DNA of 64,000 bases from an uncultured Collinsella sp. (GTDB lineage Bacteria > Actinomycetota > Coriobacteriia > Coriobacteriales > Coriobacteriaceae): assembly GCA_934675795.1 (NCBI GenBank), contig CAKURW010000003.1, forward strand, positions 1 through 64,000. Reading direction: 5' to 3'. A program made the position numbers and the translations under genes. Shown here one piece after another: positions 42,474-51,903 of the stretch. Below the pieces are notes generated by a model, which did no database searches, had not been told where the DNA came from, and saw only the letters and a program-made list of their open reading frames with translations. The stretch's first letter is position 1; each line of letters begins with the position of its first letter.

Positions 42474-44234
42474 GTGGCCGACCAGGACGTCAAGATGCTC
42501 ATTGAGCGCATTATGGCCGAGGCCCGGACCCATCAGTCCGCCCGCTTCTCAAACAAAATCTATGCTGACGAGCCGATTCTCAAGACCGGCCGTCAGATGC
42601 AGAACTTCCTCCCCGACCAGTACCGCAAGATGCGCGAGATATCGCGCTGGCAAGACGACCCCAAGGGCGGTGCGGGGCGTTGGCTTTCAGAGGCGGAGCT
42701 TTTTTACCGCCAGGGCCTGCTGATGGCCAACTTCGAGGACGATTGCCCCTACAACGGCACCTTCAAGTCGTACTTTCCCACCTACAACGCCATGAGCGAC
42801 CGGCAACTGCGCGGCTACTTTACCTGGCGTGCCCAAGTGCGCCGCGGAACCGTCGAGGAAACGTCTACGTCCTTTGCCTTTCTGTATCTCTATGAGCTGA
42901 TCTGCGGCATTGGCGTAGATAATCCACTCGATGGTTTTAACAAGATCAAGGCGTTTTGGGGTGCCTATCGCGCCTTTGAGCCCGGCATCGACCGGTTCGC
43001 ACGCGTATGGCTGCAGGATTACGCCGTATTCCACGGGCTCGACCCTAGGTTGCTTCGCGACTCTAAAACCGTCATGTTCGATAACGCCCTTATCGAGCTG
43101 CGACGCGCGGCTCGAGACCTTGCGCCCGCGCAGGCGCCGTCCGGTCAAACCGCTAAGCGTCGCAAAACCTCAGAGCCCACGCTCCCCCTTCCGCCTGACG
43201 AGGCGCGCGAGGAGCGGCTCATGGCCGCCATCAACGCACTCTCCACGTACAACCTCAATAACTCAAGGCTCGACCGCGGGCACCATCTCGACCTTCGCCA
43301 TGTGGCATGCGCCGTATATGTCCGCATGGCGCGCTACTATGACACGCACCGAAAGACCGGCATCGTAGCGAGCTTGTTTGGGGAGGAGACGGCCATGCCC
43401 TACACCATGTTTGCCTCGGCCGTCTTCTTTGCGCCCGAGCGCCACGAGGACTGCGAATACCGCTTGGACCCCATCCATATCTACCGTTGCCAAAACGGCT
43501 TTTGGGAGTGTATGCGCATCCACGGCAGCAGACAAAAGAGTAGTAAGCTCGGTGAGATAATGCGCGCCTGCGACCAGCGCCTGCGCTTGGCGTTGGACCC
43601 CAGCCATCCCCTGAAGGAAGAAAAGGTTCCCAAGTATTTGGCCAAGATCATCGATGACGAGATCGTGGCATGGCTTTCGTGGAACGCCACACACCAGCCC
43701 GTCAAGGTCGATATCGACCTGAGCCAGCTGGGGCATATCCGAAGTGCCGCCGCGCAGACGCGCGAGGCGCTTTTGATCGACGAGGAACGCGAGGACGACA
43801 CGACCGCGGATGTCGAGGAAGCGGACTCTGGGCAACCGGAAGCCGAACCCGTGGCCAACATGATTGTCGAGCCGGTCGCGGCGCCCATGGAACAGGACGA
43901 GGCTGACGAGCCGACCATCTCAACCGAGCAGTTTGGCGTCGTAGCCCCGCTCCTCGCGCCAGCGCCCGCACCCGCGACGGCCATGTCCGCCGACACCGCG
44001 TCCGCACTCGTCCCCGCCGCAGAAGGCTACCTTCGTGCGTTGCTCGAGCAGAACGCGGCGCAGGCAGCATCGGCTGTGGCGCGGTCGGACCAAAGCGAAG
44101 ATATGCTCGTCGATAGCATCAACGAAGCGCTCTTTGACCTGGTGGGCGACACCGTTATTGAATTTGGCGCGACAGGACCACAGATTATCGAGGACTACGA
44201 AGCAGACGTGAGAGGATACCTAGACCATGAGTGA
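42474..44234 (+). CDS. TerB-N/TerB-C domain protein
   Basis: A 586-residue protein. Residues about 20-190 fit TerB-N (MQNFLPDQYRKMREISRW, SEAELFYRQGLLMANFEDD, SFAFLYLYELICGIG). The last 90 residues fit TerB-C (SEDMLVDSINEALFDLVGD, IIEDYEADVRGYL). The centre carries a helical TerB-like part and an acidic Ala/Pro/Glu linker at about 430-500. It starts at GTG behind GGAGAGGG and overlaps the next gene by 8 nt. TerB-N and TerB-C flank TerB domains in stress and phage-linked gene clusters. Here it is probably the scaffold or sensor for the BrxD-like ATPase and helicase. Confidence 0.8.
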   Translation: MADQDVKMLIERIMAEARTHQSARFSNKIYADEPILKTGRQMQNFLPDQYRKMREISRWQDDPKGGAGRWLSEAELFYRQGLLMANFEDDCPYNGTFKSYFPTYNAMSDRQLRGYFTWRAQVRRGTVEETSTSFAFLYLYELICGIGVDNPLDGFNKIKAFWGAYRAFEPGIDRFARVWLQDYAVFHGLDPRLLRDSKTVMFDNALIELRRAARDLAPAQAPSGQTAKRRKTSEPTLPLPPDEAREERLMAAINALSTYNLNNSRLDRGHHLDLRHVACAVYVRMARYYDTHRKTGIVASLFGEETAMPYTMFASAVFFAPERHEDCEYRLDPIHIYRCQNGFWECMRIHGSRQKSSKLGEIMRACDQRLRLALDPSHPLKEEKVPKYLAKIIDDEIVAWLSWNATHQPVKVDIDLSQLGHIRSAAAQTREALLIDEEREDDTTADVEEADSGQPEAEPVANMIVEPVAAPMEQDEADEPTISTEQFGVVAPLLAPAPAPATAMSADTASALVPAAEGYLRALLEQNAAQAASAVARSDQSEDMLVDSINEALFDLVGDTVIEFGATGPQIIEDYEADVRGYLDHE

Positions 44235-45531
44235 TACCGCATCCGCAGCGCCCCGCGTGCCCAAGCGCGTCGCCGCCGTCATTCTCAACTCGCTCAAAGG
44301 CGGCGTCGTCCCGCGCATCGGCCTTCCCTACATTACCGTGGGACGCGAGGTCGAGATCCGCGCCTTGCTCACCGACCTAAGCCTCATCGCCGATGGCGGC
44401 GCAAGTTTTCGCTTCCTAGTCGGTCGCTACGGCGCGGGCAAGAGCTTTTTGCTCCAAACTATTCGCACGCACGCCATGGGCGAGGGCTTTGTCGTCGCCG
44501 ATGCCGACCTTTCGCCTGAGCGCCGGCTGCAGGGTGGCCAGGGCCAGGGCCTGGCCACCTATCGCGAGCTCATCCGCAACATATCGACCAAAACGCGCCC
44601 CGAGGGCGGTGCACTCAACCTTATCCTGGATCGTTGGGTCGCCTCGTGCGCCGATGCCGACGAGTCGGCCATCAATGCCCAACTCGCTCCGCTCGAGGAG
44701 ATGGTCCACGGCTTCGACTTCACCCGCATGCTCCGCCGTTATCGCACGGCTGTCTCGGAGGGTGACGAAGAGAGCATGAGCCGCATGACCAAATGGATTC
44801 GCGGCGAGTACCGCACCAAGAGCGAGGCGCGCGCCGAGCTGGGCTCCTCGACCATCATCAGCGACGACGACTGGTACGACTACATCAAGCTCATCGCACG
44901 TTTTTTGGTCTGCAGCGGTTACAAGGGCATGCTGGTGCTCATCGACGAGCTCGTAAACCTGCACAAGATTCCCAACGCCATCACGCGCCAGTACAACTAC
45001 GAGAAGATCCTGACCATGTACAACGACACGCTGCAGGGCAAAGCACAGTACCTGGGCATGATCATGGGCGGCACGCCAACCTCCATCGAAGACCGCCGCC
45101 GCGGCGTGTTCTCCTACGAAGCCCTGCGCAGCCGTCTCGCCCAGGGCCGTTTTGCACGTGAGGACCTCAAAGACATGCTCGCGCCCATCATTCGTCTGCA
45201 GCCACTCACCTATGAGGAGCTGCTGGTCTTGATCGAAAAGCTCATGCAAATCCACGCCGGTTACTTTGGCTGGACACCCACGCTTACCGAGAACGACTTG
45301 GTGGACTTCCTTAAGATCGAGTTTGGCCGCGTGGGAGCCGACACGCATCTGACGCCGCGTGAAGTCATTCGTGACTTTATCGAGTTGCTCGACATCCTAT
45401 GCCAAAACCCCGACGCCAACGTGGCCGAGCTGCTGCAAAGCGTCGGCGGCGACGCGCTGGCGCCGGCAGCCGCAACAGGCGACACCGATACCGCAGGCGG
45501 CGACCGTAACTTCGCCGAATTCACCATCTAA
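44227..45531 (+). CDS. BrxD-like ATPase (DUF2791)
   Basis: A 434-residue P-loop ATPase. GRYGAGKS (residues 66-73) is Walker A and LVLIDEL (about 235-242) Walker B. The stretch DADLSPERRLQGGQGQGLATYREL matches the DUF2791 family, known as BrxD in type 2 BREX. The last residues are an Ala/Thr/Asp tail. The ATG overlaps the end of the TerB gene, so expression is coupled. None of the other BREX hallmarks (PglX, PglZ, PglW, PglY) are in the window. It probably drives or loads the helicase encoded next. Confidence 0.87.
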   Translation: MSDTASAAPRVPKRVAAVILNSLKGGVVPRIGLPYITVGREVEIRALLTDLSLIADGGASFRFLVGRYGAGKSFLLQTIRTHAMGEGFVVADADLSPERRLQGGQGQGLATYRELIRNISTKTRPEGGALNLILDRWVASCADADESAINAQLAPLEEMVHGFDFTRMLRRYRTAVSEGDEESMSRMTKWIRGEYRTKSEARAELGSSTIISDDDWYDYIKLIARFLVCSGYKGMLVLIDELVNLHKIPNAITRQYNYEKILTMYNDTLQGKAQYLGMIMGGTPTSIEDRRRGVFSYEALRSRLAQGRFAREDLKDMLAPIIRLQPLTYEELLVLIEKLMQIHAGYFGWTPTLTENDLVDFLKIEFGRVGADTHLTPREVIRDFIELLDILCQNPDANVAELLQSVGGDALAPAAATGDTDTAGGDRNFAEFTI

Positions 45532-45564
45532 CCTGCCAAAAAGGGACAGGTTTATTTTGACAGG
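45532..45564. repeat. Palindromic repeat between the ATPase and helicase genes
   Basis: CCTGCCAAAAA and TATTTTGACAGG form imperfect inverted ends around GGGACAGGTT. It lies directly after the ATPase stop and has no T tract. It resembles the other small palindromes of the window (3764-3855, 14210-14276, 59425-59457) and splits an otherwise tight operon. Confidence 0.6.
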
Positions 45565-45647
45565 CTCTATCTGGGCAAACGTTGAAGCAGTAATGCAGCA
45601 AGCCACTGCCCGCCGCGTTGAGAGATTCGCTTTTGAAAGGAGGCCCC

Positions 45648-48092
45648 GTGAACGCCTTTGACCGCTACGCCCCGTTTATCCAAGACTTCATCTACTCCCA
45701 CGATTGGGAGAGTCTACGCTCCATCCAGGTTGCAGCAGCTGATGCCATCTTTAACACTCAGGACAATGTGCTCCTGACGGCATCCACGGCTTCCGGCAAA
45801 ACCGAGGCAGCCTTCTTTCCCATCCTGACCGAGTTTTGGGAGAACCCGCCCGCAAGCGTGGGCGCCCTCTACATTGGCCCCCTCAAGGCGCTCATCAACG
45901 ACCAATTCGTCCGCCTCAACGACCTGTGCGAAGAAGCCGATATCCCCGTCTGGCACTGGCATGGCGATGTCTCGCAATCACACAAGGCCAAACTCATCAA
46001 AAAACCGAGCGGCATCCTACAGATTACGCCCGAGTCGCTCGAGGCGCTCCTGATCCATAAGCACATGGCGATCCCGCGCATGTTTTGCGACCTGCGCTAT
46101 GTGGTTATCGACGAAGTCCATTCGCTCATGCGCGGCGACCGCGGCGGGCAGACGCTCTGTCTTATCGAGCGCCTCTCGCGCATGGCAGGCGTGCAGCCCC
46201 GCCGCATTGGCCTTTCGGCCACCATCGGCGACCCCGAGCGCACGGGCGCCTTTCTCTCGCAGGGAACGGGGCGCGACTGCGTTATCCCCCGCTTTGAGGA
46301 ACCGCGCCGCGTGTGGCGCATCTCCATGGAGCACTTCTACAACTCGGGCCCCCAGGCTCAGCAACGAGGATTCGTAGGCACAGGTCCACAAGAAGCCGAG
46401 GTGCTTGCTTGCGAGCGTATTGAGACGGCGGCGCCCGCGGCGCTGCCCGCATCCGGACAAGACATGTGCCACAGCGGACAGCTTACACAGGAAGAACACC
46501 GTCAACGTCGTGAGCAGGCGCGGGACAAGGCCGCTCCCAAAGACCGTCGCACTTCCTCGGCCCCCGAGGGCGAAGTCGACATCCCGCGAGCGACCGAGCA
46601 GGCGCTTCTCAACCCCACCGACACGGCGCCCGACAACGCCGACCCCGGCATGGGCTATATCTTTGAGCATACGCGCGGCCGCAAATGCCTGGTCTTTGCC
46701 AACTCGCGCGAGGAGGCAGAGGCCGTGTGCTCCATGCTGCGCAGCTACTGCGAGAGCCGGCACGAGCCCGACCGTTTTCTCATCCATCACGGCAATCTTT
46801 CGGCATCGCTACGCGAGACGGCCGAGGAGCTCATGCGCGACGAGGAGCAGACGCAGACAACCGTCACCACCTCTACGTTGGAGCTCGGTATCGATATCGG
46901 CCGCCTGGAGCGCGCCTTCCAGATTGACGCGCCGTTTACCGTCAGCTCCTTTTTGCAGCGCATGGGGCGCACAGGCCGTCGCGATCTTCCGCCCGAGATG
47001 TGGTTTGTCATGCGCGAGGAAGAGCCCGAGCCGCGCACGATGATGCCCGAAACCATTCCCTGGAAGCTCCTGCAGGGTATCGCGCTCGTACAACTCTATC
47101 GCGAGGAAAAGTGGGTCGAGCCACCCGAGCTCGATCGTCTCCCCTACAGCCTGCTCTATCACCAGACTATGTCGACCCTCGCCAGCACCGGCGAGCTCAC
47201 GCCGGCCGAACTTGCCCAGCGCGTGCTCACGCTCAGCTATTTCCACCGTGTCTCGGCAGACGATTACCGTGTGCTGCTACGTCACCTCATTAAGATCGAC
47301 CATATCCAGGTCACCGAAGGTGGCGGGCTCATCGTGGGTCTCGCGGGCGAGCGCATCATCAACAACTTTAAGTTCTACGCCGTGTTCCAGGAAAACGAGG
47401 AGTTTACCGTCCGGAGCGAATCGGCCGAGCTGGGCACGATCGTTAATCCGCCCCCGCCCGGTGAGCGCATCGCCATCGCCGGACACTGCTGGATTGTCGA
47501 GGAAGTGGACTGGAAGCGCCACACTGTCTTTGCCACGCAGGTCAAGGGCCGGGTGCCGGCCTACTTTGGCGACTGCCCCGGCGACATTAACACGCATGTG
47601 CTCGAGCGCATGCGCAAGGCGCTCAACGAGCACGCGACATATCCGTACCTTATGGGTAACGCACGGGCCCGCTTGGCGCAGGCTCGTCATACCGCCGAGA
47701 TTTCGGGGGCGGGAACCAAGCCGCTCATTAACCTGGGCGGCGATACCTGGGTGCTCTTCCCCTGGCTGGGCAGCTACGCCTTTTTGGCGCTCGAGCGCAT
47801 GCTCAAGATTAAATGTGCCGCGGAGCTGGGCCTTCGCGGGCTCGATCCGTCACGCCCGTACTTTATGCAGTTTAAGATGAAGGCCGATGAGGAGACGTTC
47901 TTTGAGGTGCTCGCCGCCGAGGCCGAGAAGGACTTCGATCCCATCGAGCTCGTCTATCCTGGCGAGGTGCCTTACTTTGACCGCTACGACGAGTTTGTTC
48001 CCGAAGAGCTCGTGCGCAAGGGCTTTGCCGAAGGCGTGCTCGACATAGAGGGCATGAAGCAGCGCGTTCTCGGCTGGCGCGACCACGCCTAA
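45648..48092 (+). CDS. Lhr/BrxHI-like DEAD/DEAH helicase
   Basis: An 814-residue SF2 helicase. Walker A is TASTASGKTEAA (near residue 50), then DEVH (near 155), LSATIGDPER as motif III, TSTLELGIDIGRLE and QRMGRTGRR as motifs V and VI. A charged, Lys/Arg/Glu-rich insert (about 245-330) separates the two RecA domains. The C-terminal 350 residues are winged-helix and Lhr-core-like. It starts at GTG behind AAGGAGG with 4-nt spacing. BrxHI of type 2 BREX is an Lhr-like helicase paired with BrxD, which is the arrangement here. Confidence 0.88.
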   Translation: MNAFDRYAPFIQDFIYSHDWESLRSIQVAAADAIFNTQDNVLLTASTASGKTEAAFFPILTEFWENPPASVGALYIGPLKALINDQFVRLNDLCEEADIPVWHWHGDVSQSHKAKLIKKPSGILQITPESLEALLIHKHMAIPRMFCDLRYVVIDEVHSLMRGDRGGQTLCLIERLSRMAGVQPRRIGLSATIGDPERTGAFLSQGTGRDCVIPRFEEPRRVWRISMEHFYNSGPQAQQRGFVGTGPQEAEVLACERIETAAPAALPASGQDMCHSGQLTQEEHRQRREQARDKAAPKDRRTSSAPEGEVDIPRATEQALLNPTDTAPDNADPGMGYIFEHTRGRKCLVFANSREEAEAVCSMLRSYCESRHEPDRFLIHHGNLSASLRETAEELMRDEEQTQTTVTTSTLELGIDIGRLERAFQIDAPFTVSSFLQRMGRTGRRDLPPEMWFVMREEEPEPRTMMPETIPWKLLQGIALVQLYREEKWVEPPELDRLPYSLLYHQTMSTLASTGELTPAELAQRVLTLSYFHRVSADDYRVLLRHLIKIDHIQVTEGGGLIVGLAGERIINNFKFYAVFQENEEFTVRSESAELGTIVNPPPPGERIAIAGHCWIVEEVDWKRHTVFATQVKGRVPAYFGDCPGDINTHVLERMRKALNEHATYPYLMGNARARLAQARHTAEISGAGTKPLINLGGDTWVLFPWLGSYAFLALERMLKIKCAAELGLRGLDPSRPYFMQFKMKADEETFFEVLAAEAEKDFDPIELVYPGEVPYFDRYDEFVPEELVRKGFAEGVLDIEGMKQRVLGWRDHA

Positions 48093-48119
48093 GACCAGTC
48101 TATTTTGGGACGGGGAGAC

Positions 48120-48998
48120 TTACTTGTCGTGAAGGACGGTGCCGAGGAAGTCGGTGTCGAAGGGCACGGCTTCGGCAAAGGCGTAGTCGCCGTCGCTGGC
48201 GATGAGCAGGTAGTTTTCCTCGCCGCCGAACTTCGCATCGCCACATGGGACCACCCAGGCGTGGACGAATACCTCGAGTGCCGTGGCAGCGCAGTCGCGA
48301 AGGAACGTCACATCGCTCCCCTCGTTTGCGCTCAAAATATTGGCCACGTAGATACCCCCGGGGTTCAGGCTGCCTCGCACCAGGCGCAGCGCCTCAACCG
48401 TCGCCAGCTTGCGAACGGGCTCGGCACCGCCAAAGCAATCGCTCACGACCACGTCGTAGCGACGATGGCCCACGCTCGTCACACCCAGATACGAGCGAGC
48501 CTCGGCGGTAATCACCCGCAGGCGATCGCCCACCGCGTGCTCCAGTTCATCCAGATAGAACCAACGGCGCGCCAAGCGCGTTATCTCTCCGTCATACTCG
48601 ATGACGTCCATGCGCAAGCCCTCGTGCGACATCAGCGCAAATTTGGGATAGGCAAACCCACCGCCACCTAGCATAAGCATACGGTTGATACCGTGACCAT
48701 AAGCGTCGCGCATCGCATCCTCGGCCTCAAACACGTCGTCAAACGCGCGATAGTACGCAAAGACGGGCTCCGCCCAGCGCTCGCCAACGTAACTCGCGCT
48801 TTGGTAGACGCCGCCTTGAACCAATACGCGAACTTCGTCGCCGCCCTCATCGTGCACGCGCTTTACACGCGCCAGCCCGTTGCGGGTACGTGCGACCTGC
48901 AGACAGGCAGCGCGAACAGCGACGGCGGCCGCACCAAGTGCCGCGGCTCCCAGGGCAACGCCGGCAACGACGCCGGCAGAAACACTTGGCTTGTTCAT
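48120..48998 (-). CDS. Membrane-anchored spermidine-synthase-like protein
   Basis: A 292-residue protein. One N-terminal hydrophobic segment (SAGVVAGVALGAAALGAAAVAV) is followed by a Rossmann methyltransferase-fold domain of the spermidine synthase type. LMLGGGGFAYPK is the nucleotide loop, MDVIEYDGEI ends strand 2 with an acidic residue, and YDVVVSDCFGG follows. Polyamine-synthase catalytic features are not fully evident, so true aminopropyl transfer is unproven. Its start lies immediately after the elp3 stop (48999), suggesting cotranscription. Confidence 0.8.
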   Translation of the reverse strand: MNKPSVSAGVVAGVALGAAALGAAAVAVRAACLQVARTRNGLARVKRVHDEGGDEVRVLVQGGVYQSASYVGERWAEPVFAYYRAFDDVFEAEDAMRDAYGHGINRMLMLGGGGFAYPKFALMSHEGLRMDVIEYDGEITRLARRWFYLDELEHAVGDRLRVITAEARSYLGVTSVGHRRYDVVVSDCFGGAEPVRKLATVEALRLVRGSLNPGGIYVANILSANEGSDVTFLRDCAATALEVFVHAWVVPCGDAKFGGEENYLLIASDGDYAFAEAVPFDTDFLGTVLHDK

Positions 48999-50906
48999 CT
49001 AGAGCTCCTTTTGCAGATAGAGTCCATGGTCATAAAATCCAAGATGGCGATAGTACTCGCGTGTGCCAATCGCACTAATCACGTTGATACGCGCATAACC
49101 CGCATCCCGGGCAATCTCGCATGCACGCTCTACGAGCAAACGCCCCAACCCGTGATGCTGCGCCGCCTGTCCCTGGTCGCCCACGCGTGCCGCCATGCCA
49201 TACACGTGCACCTCGCGAATCATCGCCTCGTCCGGCGTCGTCGGCAACTCGTCCGCATGCGCGGCAACAAACGAATGGTCAGGCAGCGACAACCGCAAAA
49301 AGCCCGCGATTTTGCCCTGCGGTGTCACCCACTGCAAAAAGCGCTCGTGCGTCACCGGCGTCTCGTACGCCACCCCCTCGTCAAGGGTCAGCTCATCCAG
49401 GTCGGCACCCGCCGTGCTGATCTCGCGATAACGAATCTCACGTACCGTCGTGCCCTCCCCACGAGCCGCCAAGCGGTTTTCGACGAGCTGACGCAGGTTG
49501 GGCTTCTTGTTGCCCACCATGATGTCGTCGGAGCTAAAGTCGCGGATCATGCGACTGATGCGGCAGAACGCCGGCGTCACCACGATATCGTCGGCCAACA
49601 CATCGAGCAGCTCTTCCTCGGTATAGGGGCGCCACTCGCCACGCTCGTAACAGCCCACCAGACGCGAGCCCTCGATGAGCGCGCACGGGTAGACCTTGAC
49701 CTCGTCGGGCATAAAGGCGCCCTCGGTCATAAAGCGCTCGTAGTCACGCTTGTCCCCCTCAGGCGTAGCACCCAACAAGTTGAGCATAAAGTGCGCGTGG
49801 ATCTTAAAGCCAAACAGGCGCGCGAGCGAAAACGCCCGCTCGATCTGCGCCACCGAAATGCGGCGCTCGTTGATATCGAGCAGGTGCTGGTCAAGGCTTT
49901 GGATGCCCATCTGTATCTTGGTGCAACCCAGGCGGCGGATGAGCGTGAGGGCCTGCGGCGTTACAGCATCGGGGCGCGTCTCGATAACGAGCCCCACCAC
50001 GCGATGCTTCGCCGTCTCGTTGATGCGCTGCTGGCGCTCGAGCTCCTCCATCGTTGCCGTCTGCCACTCGGTGGCCTCGCCCCACGGCGTACCGGGGCCG
50101 TACAGACGACGCACCGCACGGTTGTAGCCGCCCACGGCAGCATCCACACGCCCCTGCTCGTCGGCAACGCCGCTCGCAAGCTCAGCCTCATCGGTCGCAA
50201 TACCGGCAGCCCGATAGCGCTCGCGGCGCTCTGTTACCACCGGCGGCAGCGCATCGGCGGGAGCGTCATCGAGCAGGCGTCCCGCCTCGGCACGGCTGAT
50301 GCCCGGACGCGCCAACATGGGGTTGGCCGCCACGCCGGCGACGGCATCGTCATTGAGCGCACGGAAAAGTTCCGACATAAACCACGTCTGATACCCTTGC
50401 GGATAGTCGCTCCAGGTGCCACCGAGCACGATGAGCTCTATCTTGTCGGTCGCATGCCCCATCTGCGAAAGCGCCGTCAAACGGGCACTCACCTGCAGAT
50501 ACGGATCGAAGCAGTTTTGCTCCGCACGGGCACACGCCGGCTCGGCGTGCAGATAGCTCTTGGGCATGCGCAGATCGTTGGGGCAAAACAGGCAATCGCC
50601 CGAGCATGGCCAGGGCTTGGTGATGACGGTAATGGTCGCCACGCCCGAAGCCGTGCGACGAGGCTTCATGCGCAAGACCTGCAGCAGTTGACGCTCCAAT
50701 TCGACATCAACATTCCACCCAGCCCAGCAAGCCGGCTCCTCACGTTTAACCCGCTGGTAGAACGGCAGCAGACGGCGCTTGGCCAAATCGCATTTGTCGG
50801 CACCCTCACGGCGCGCCTCGGCATGTATCAGTTTGACGAGCGCTTTGTCGTCCACGGTCTCGCCGCGACGCAGAGCCTCGAGTATGTTCAAGATAATCTG
50901 TTCCAT
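48999..50906 (-). CDS. elp3: Elp3 radical SAM/GNAT tRNA-modifying enzyme
   Basis: A 635-residue protein joining a radical SAM domain and a C-terminal acetyltransferase. The iron-sulfur motif is PCSGDCLFCPNDLRMPKS with Cys 101, 105 and 108. VIETRPDAVTPQ and TKIQMGIQSLDQ are Elp3 signatures. The GNAT domain occupies about 500-635 (QHHGLGRLLVERACEIA, YYRHLGFYDHGLYLQKEL). Elp3 adds a carboxymethyl group to uridine 34 of tRNA from acetyl-CoA. In eukaryotes it is the Elongator catalytic subunit. Here it works without other Elongator subunits. The ATG is at 50906. Confidence 0.94.
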   Translation of the reverse strand: MEQIILNILEALRRGETVDDKALVKLIHAEARREGADKCDLAKRRLLPFYQRVKREEPACWAGWNVDVELERQLLQVLRMKPRRTASGVATITVITKPWPCSGDCLFCPNDLRMPKSYLHAEPACARAEQNCFDPYLQVSARLTALSQMGHATDKIELIVLGGTWSDYPQGYQTWFMSELFRALNDDAVAGVAANPMLARPGISRAEAGRLLDDAPADALPPVVTERRERYRAAGIATDEAELASGVADEQGRVDAAVGGYNRAVRRLYGPGTPWGEATEWQTATMEELERQQRINETAKHRVVGLVIETRPDAVTPQALTLIRRLGCTKIQMGIQSLDQHLLDINERRISVAQIERAFSLARLFGFKIHAHFMLNLLGATPEGDKRDYERFMTEGAFMPDEVKVYPCALIEGSRLVGCYERGEWRPYTEEELLDVLADDIVVTPAFCRISRMIRDFSSDDIMVGNKKPNLRQLVENRLAARGEGTTVREIRYREISTAGADLDELTLDEGVAYETPVTHERFLQWVTPQGKIAGFLRLSLPDHSFVAAHADELPTTPDEAMIREVHVYGMAARVGDQGQAAQHHGLGRLLVERACEIARDAGYARINVISAIGTREYYRHLGFYDHGLYLQKEL

Positions 50907-51003
50907 GTCCCCATTGTAAAGGCAAAGGCGCCGAAGCCGACCACGGCCCCGGCGCCTCCATCAAAGAGCATGCCTATATGTACCGATCTCCGAAAACCGC
51001 ATG

Positions 51004-51903
51004 TCACTCCGGATCAAACGACATGTCGCCCGAACCGACCTTAAAACGATACGTAGCAGACTTATCGCCGTTATCGAATTCAAGATTCAAAATGGTCTCG
51101 CCGTCGTAGCCAAGCGGAAGGAAATCGCTCTCGAAGTCACCGCTTCCCAAGGTGAGGCTCGCCTTAAAGCCCGTCGAGTTCGGAACCGTCATCTCCACAT
51201 CGCCCGAGCCCACGCTCACGTCCATCGACTTCGCGGGGGCCTGGTAGAGCTCGAACGTCGCATCGCCCGAACCGACCTCAGCGCTGAGCGCATCAGTCAC
51301 GCTGCCCGTAAACTCTACATCTCCCGCACCCAGGAAAAGATCGAAACCATCACAGATGACACCAGCAATCTGCAGATCACCCGAGTCCACGTGCGCGTTG
51401 ATCCCCTTCAGATGTTCGGCAACACGGCGCGGCAGCTCGACCGTAACTGAGCGATCGATTGCCTTACCGTCATCACTTCCAAACTGGGAAACCTTGAGCG
51501 TCGAGTCCTCGACGGATGCGATGTTTTGCGTCGCGGCCTTGGAAGCATCCATACCCTCGGCAACGCGCCCCCGCTCGATAACGCGAGCCTTGTTGCCATC
51601 AACAACCTTGACGTCCACCGTAGCCGCATTGATATCGAAATCGAGGTAGCGGAACTCATCGGCATCAAAAGTCGTGCTCGAAAGCTGCTGAGGCCGAGCG
51701 GAATAGTTACCGCTATTCAAGGAATCGTCCTCGTCAAACATATCGTCAAAATCAGACAAATGGCCAGATAGAATACCGGTCGTACGCACCATATCGGAAT
51801 GAGCCAATAGCCGCGAAGTGCCAAAGACAAGCCCGATGATGAGCACAAACGCTCCGATGCCAACGCCCAAGCGTACCTTGGATTCATGCGAAAGCTTCAT
51901 CAT
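51004..51903 (-). CDS. DUF4097 family membrane-anchored protein
   Basis: A 299-residue protein with one N-terminal membrane span (VGIGAFVLIIGLVFG). The large outside domain is a beta-helix with repeated SGD turns (DSGDLQIAG, LGAGDVEFTG, VGSGDATFEL, VGSGDVEMTV, LGSGDFESDF, VGSGDMSFD), typical of DUF4097 (putative adhesin). It starts in an ATGA overlap with the stop of the HTH gene, so the two are translationally coupled. Such pairs are thought to form envelope-sensing or protection units. The function is unproven. Confidence 0.88.
   Translation of the reverse strand: MMKLSHESKVRLGVGIGAFVLIIGLVFGTSRLLAHSDMVRTTGILSGHLSDFDDMFDEDDSLNSGNYSARPQQLSSTTFDADEFRYLDFDINAATVDVKVVDGNKARVIERGRVAEGMDASKAATQNIASVEDSTLKVSQFGSDDGKAIDRSVTVELPRRVAEHLKGINAHVDSGDLQIAGVICDGFDLFLGAGDVEFTGSVTDALSAEVGSGDATFELYQAPAKSMDVSVGSGDVEMTVPNSTGFKASLTLGSGDFESDFLPLGYDGETILNLEFDNGDKSATYRFKVGSGDMSFDPE

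Noticed and set aside
45532-45564. A terminator separating the BrxD-like and helicase genes
   Set aside because: The inverted ends are imperfect and no T tract follows, so it was listed as a repeat.
42474-48092. A complete BREX system
   Set aside because: Only BrxD-like and BrxHI-like genes are present. No PglX, PglZ, PglW, PglY or BrxC is seen on either side within the window.
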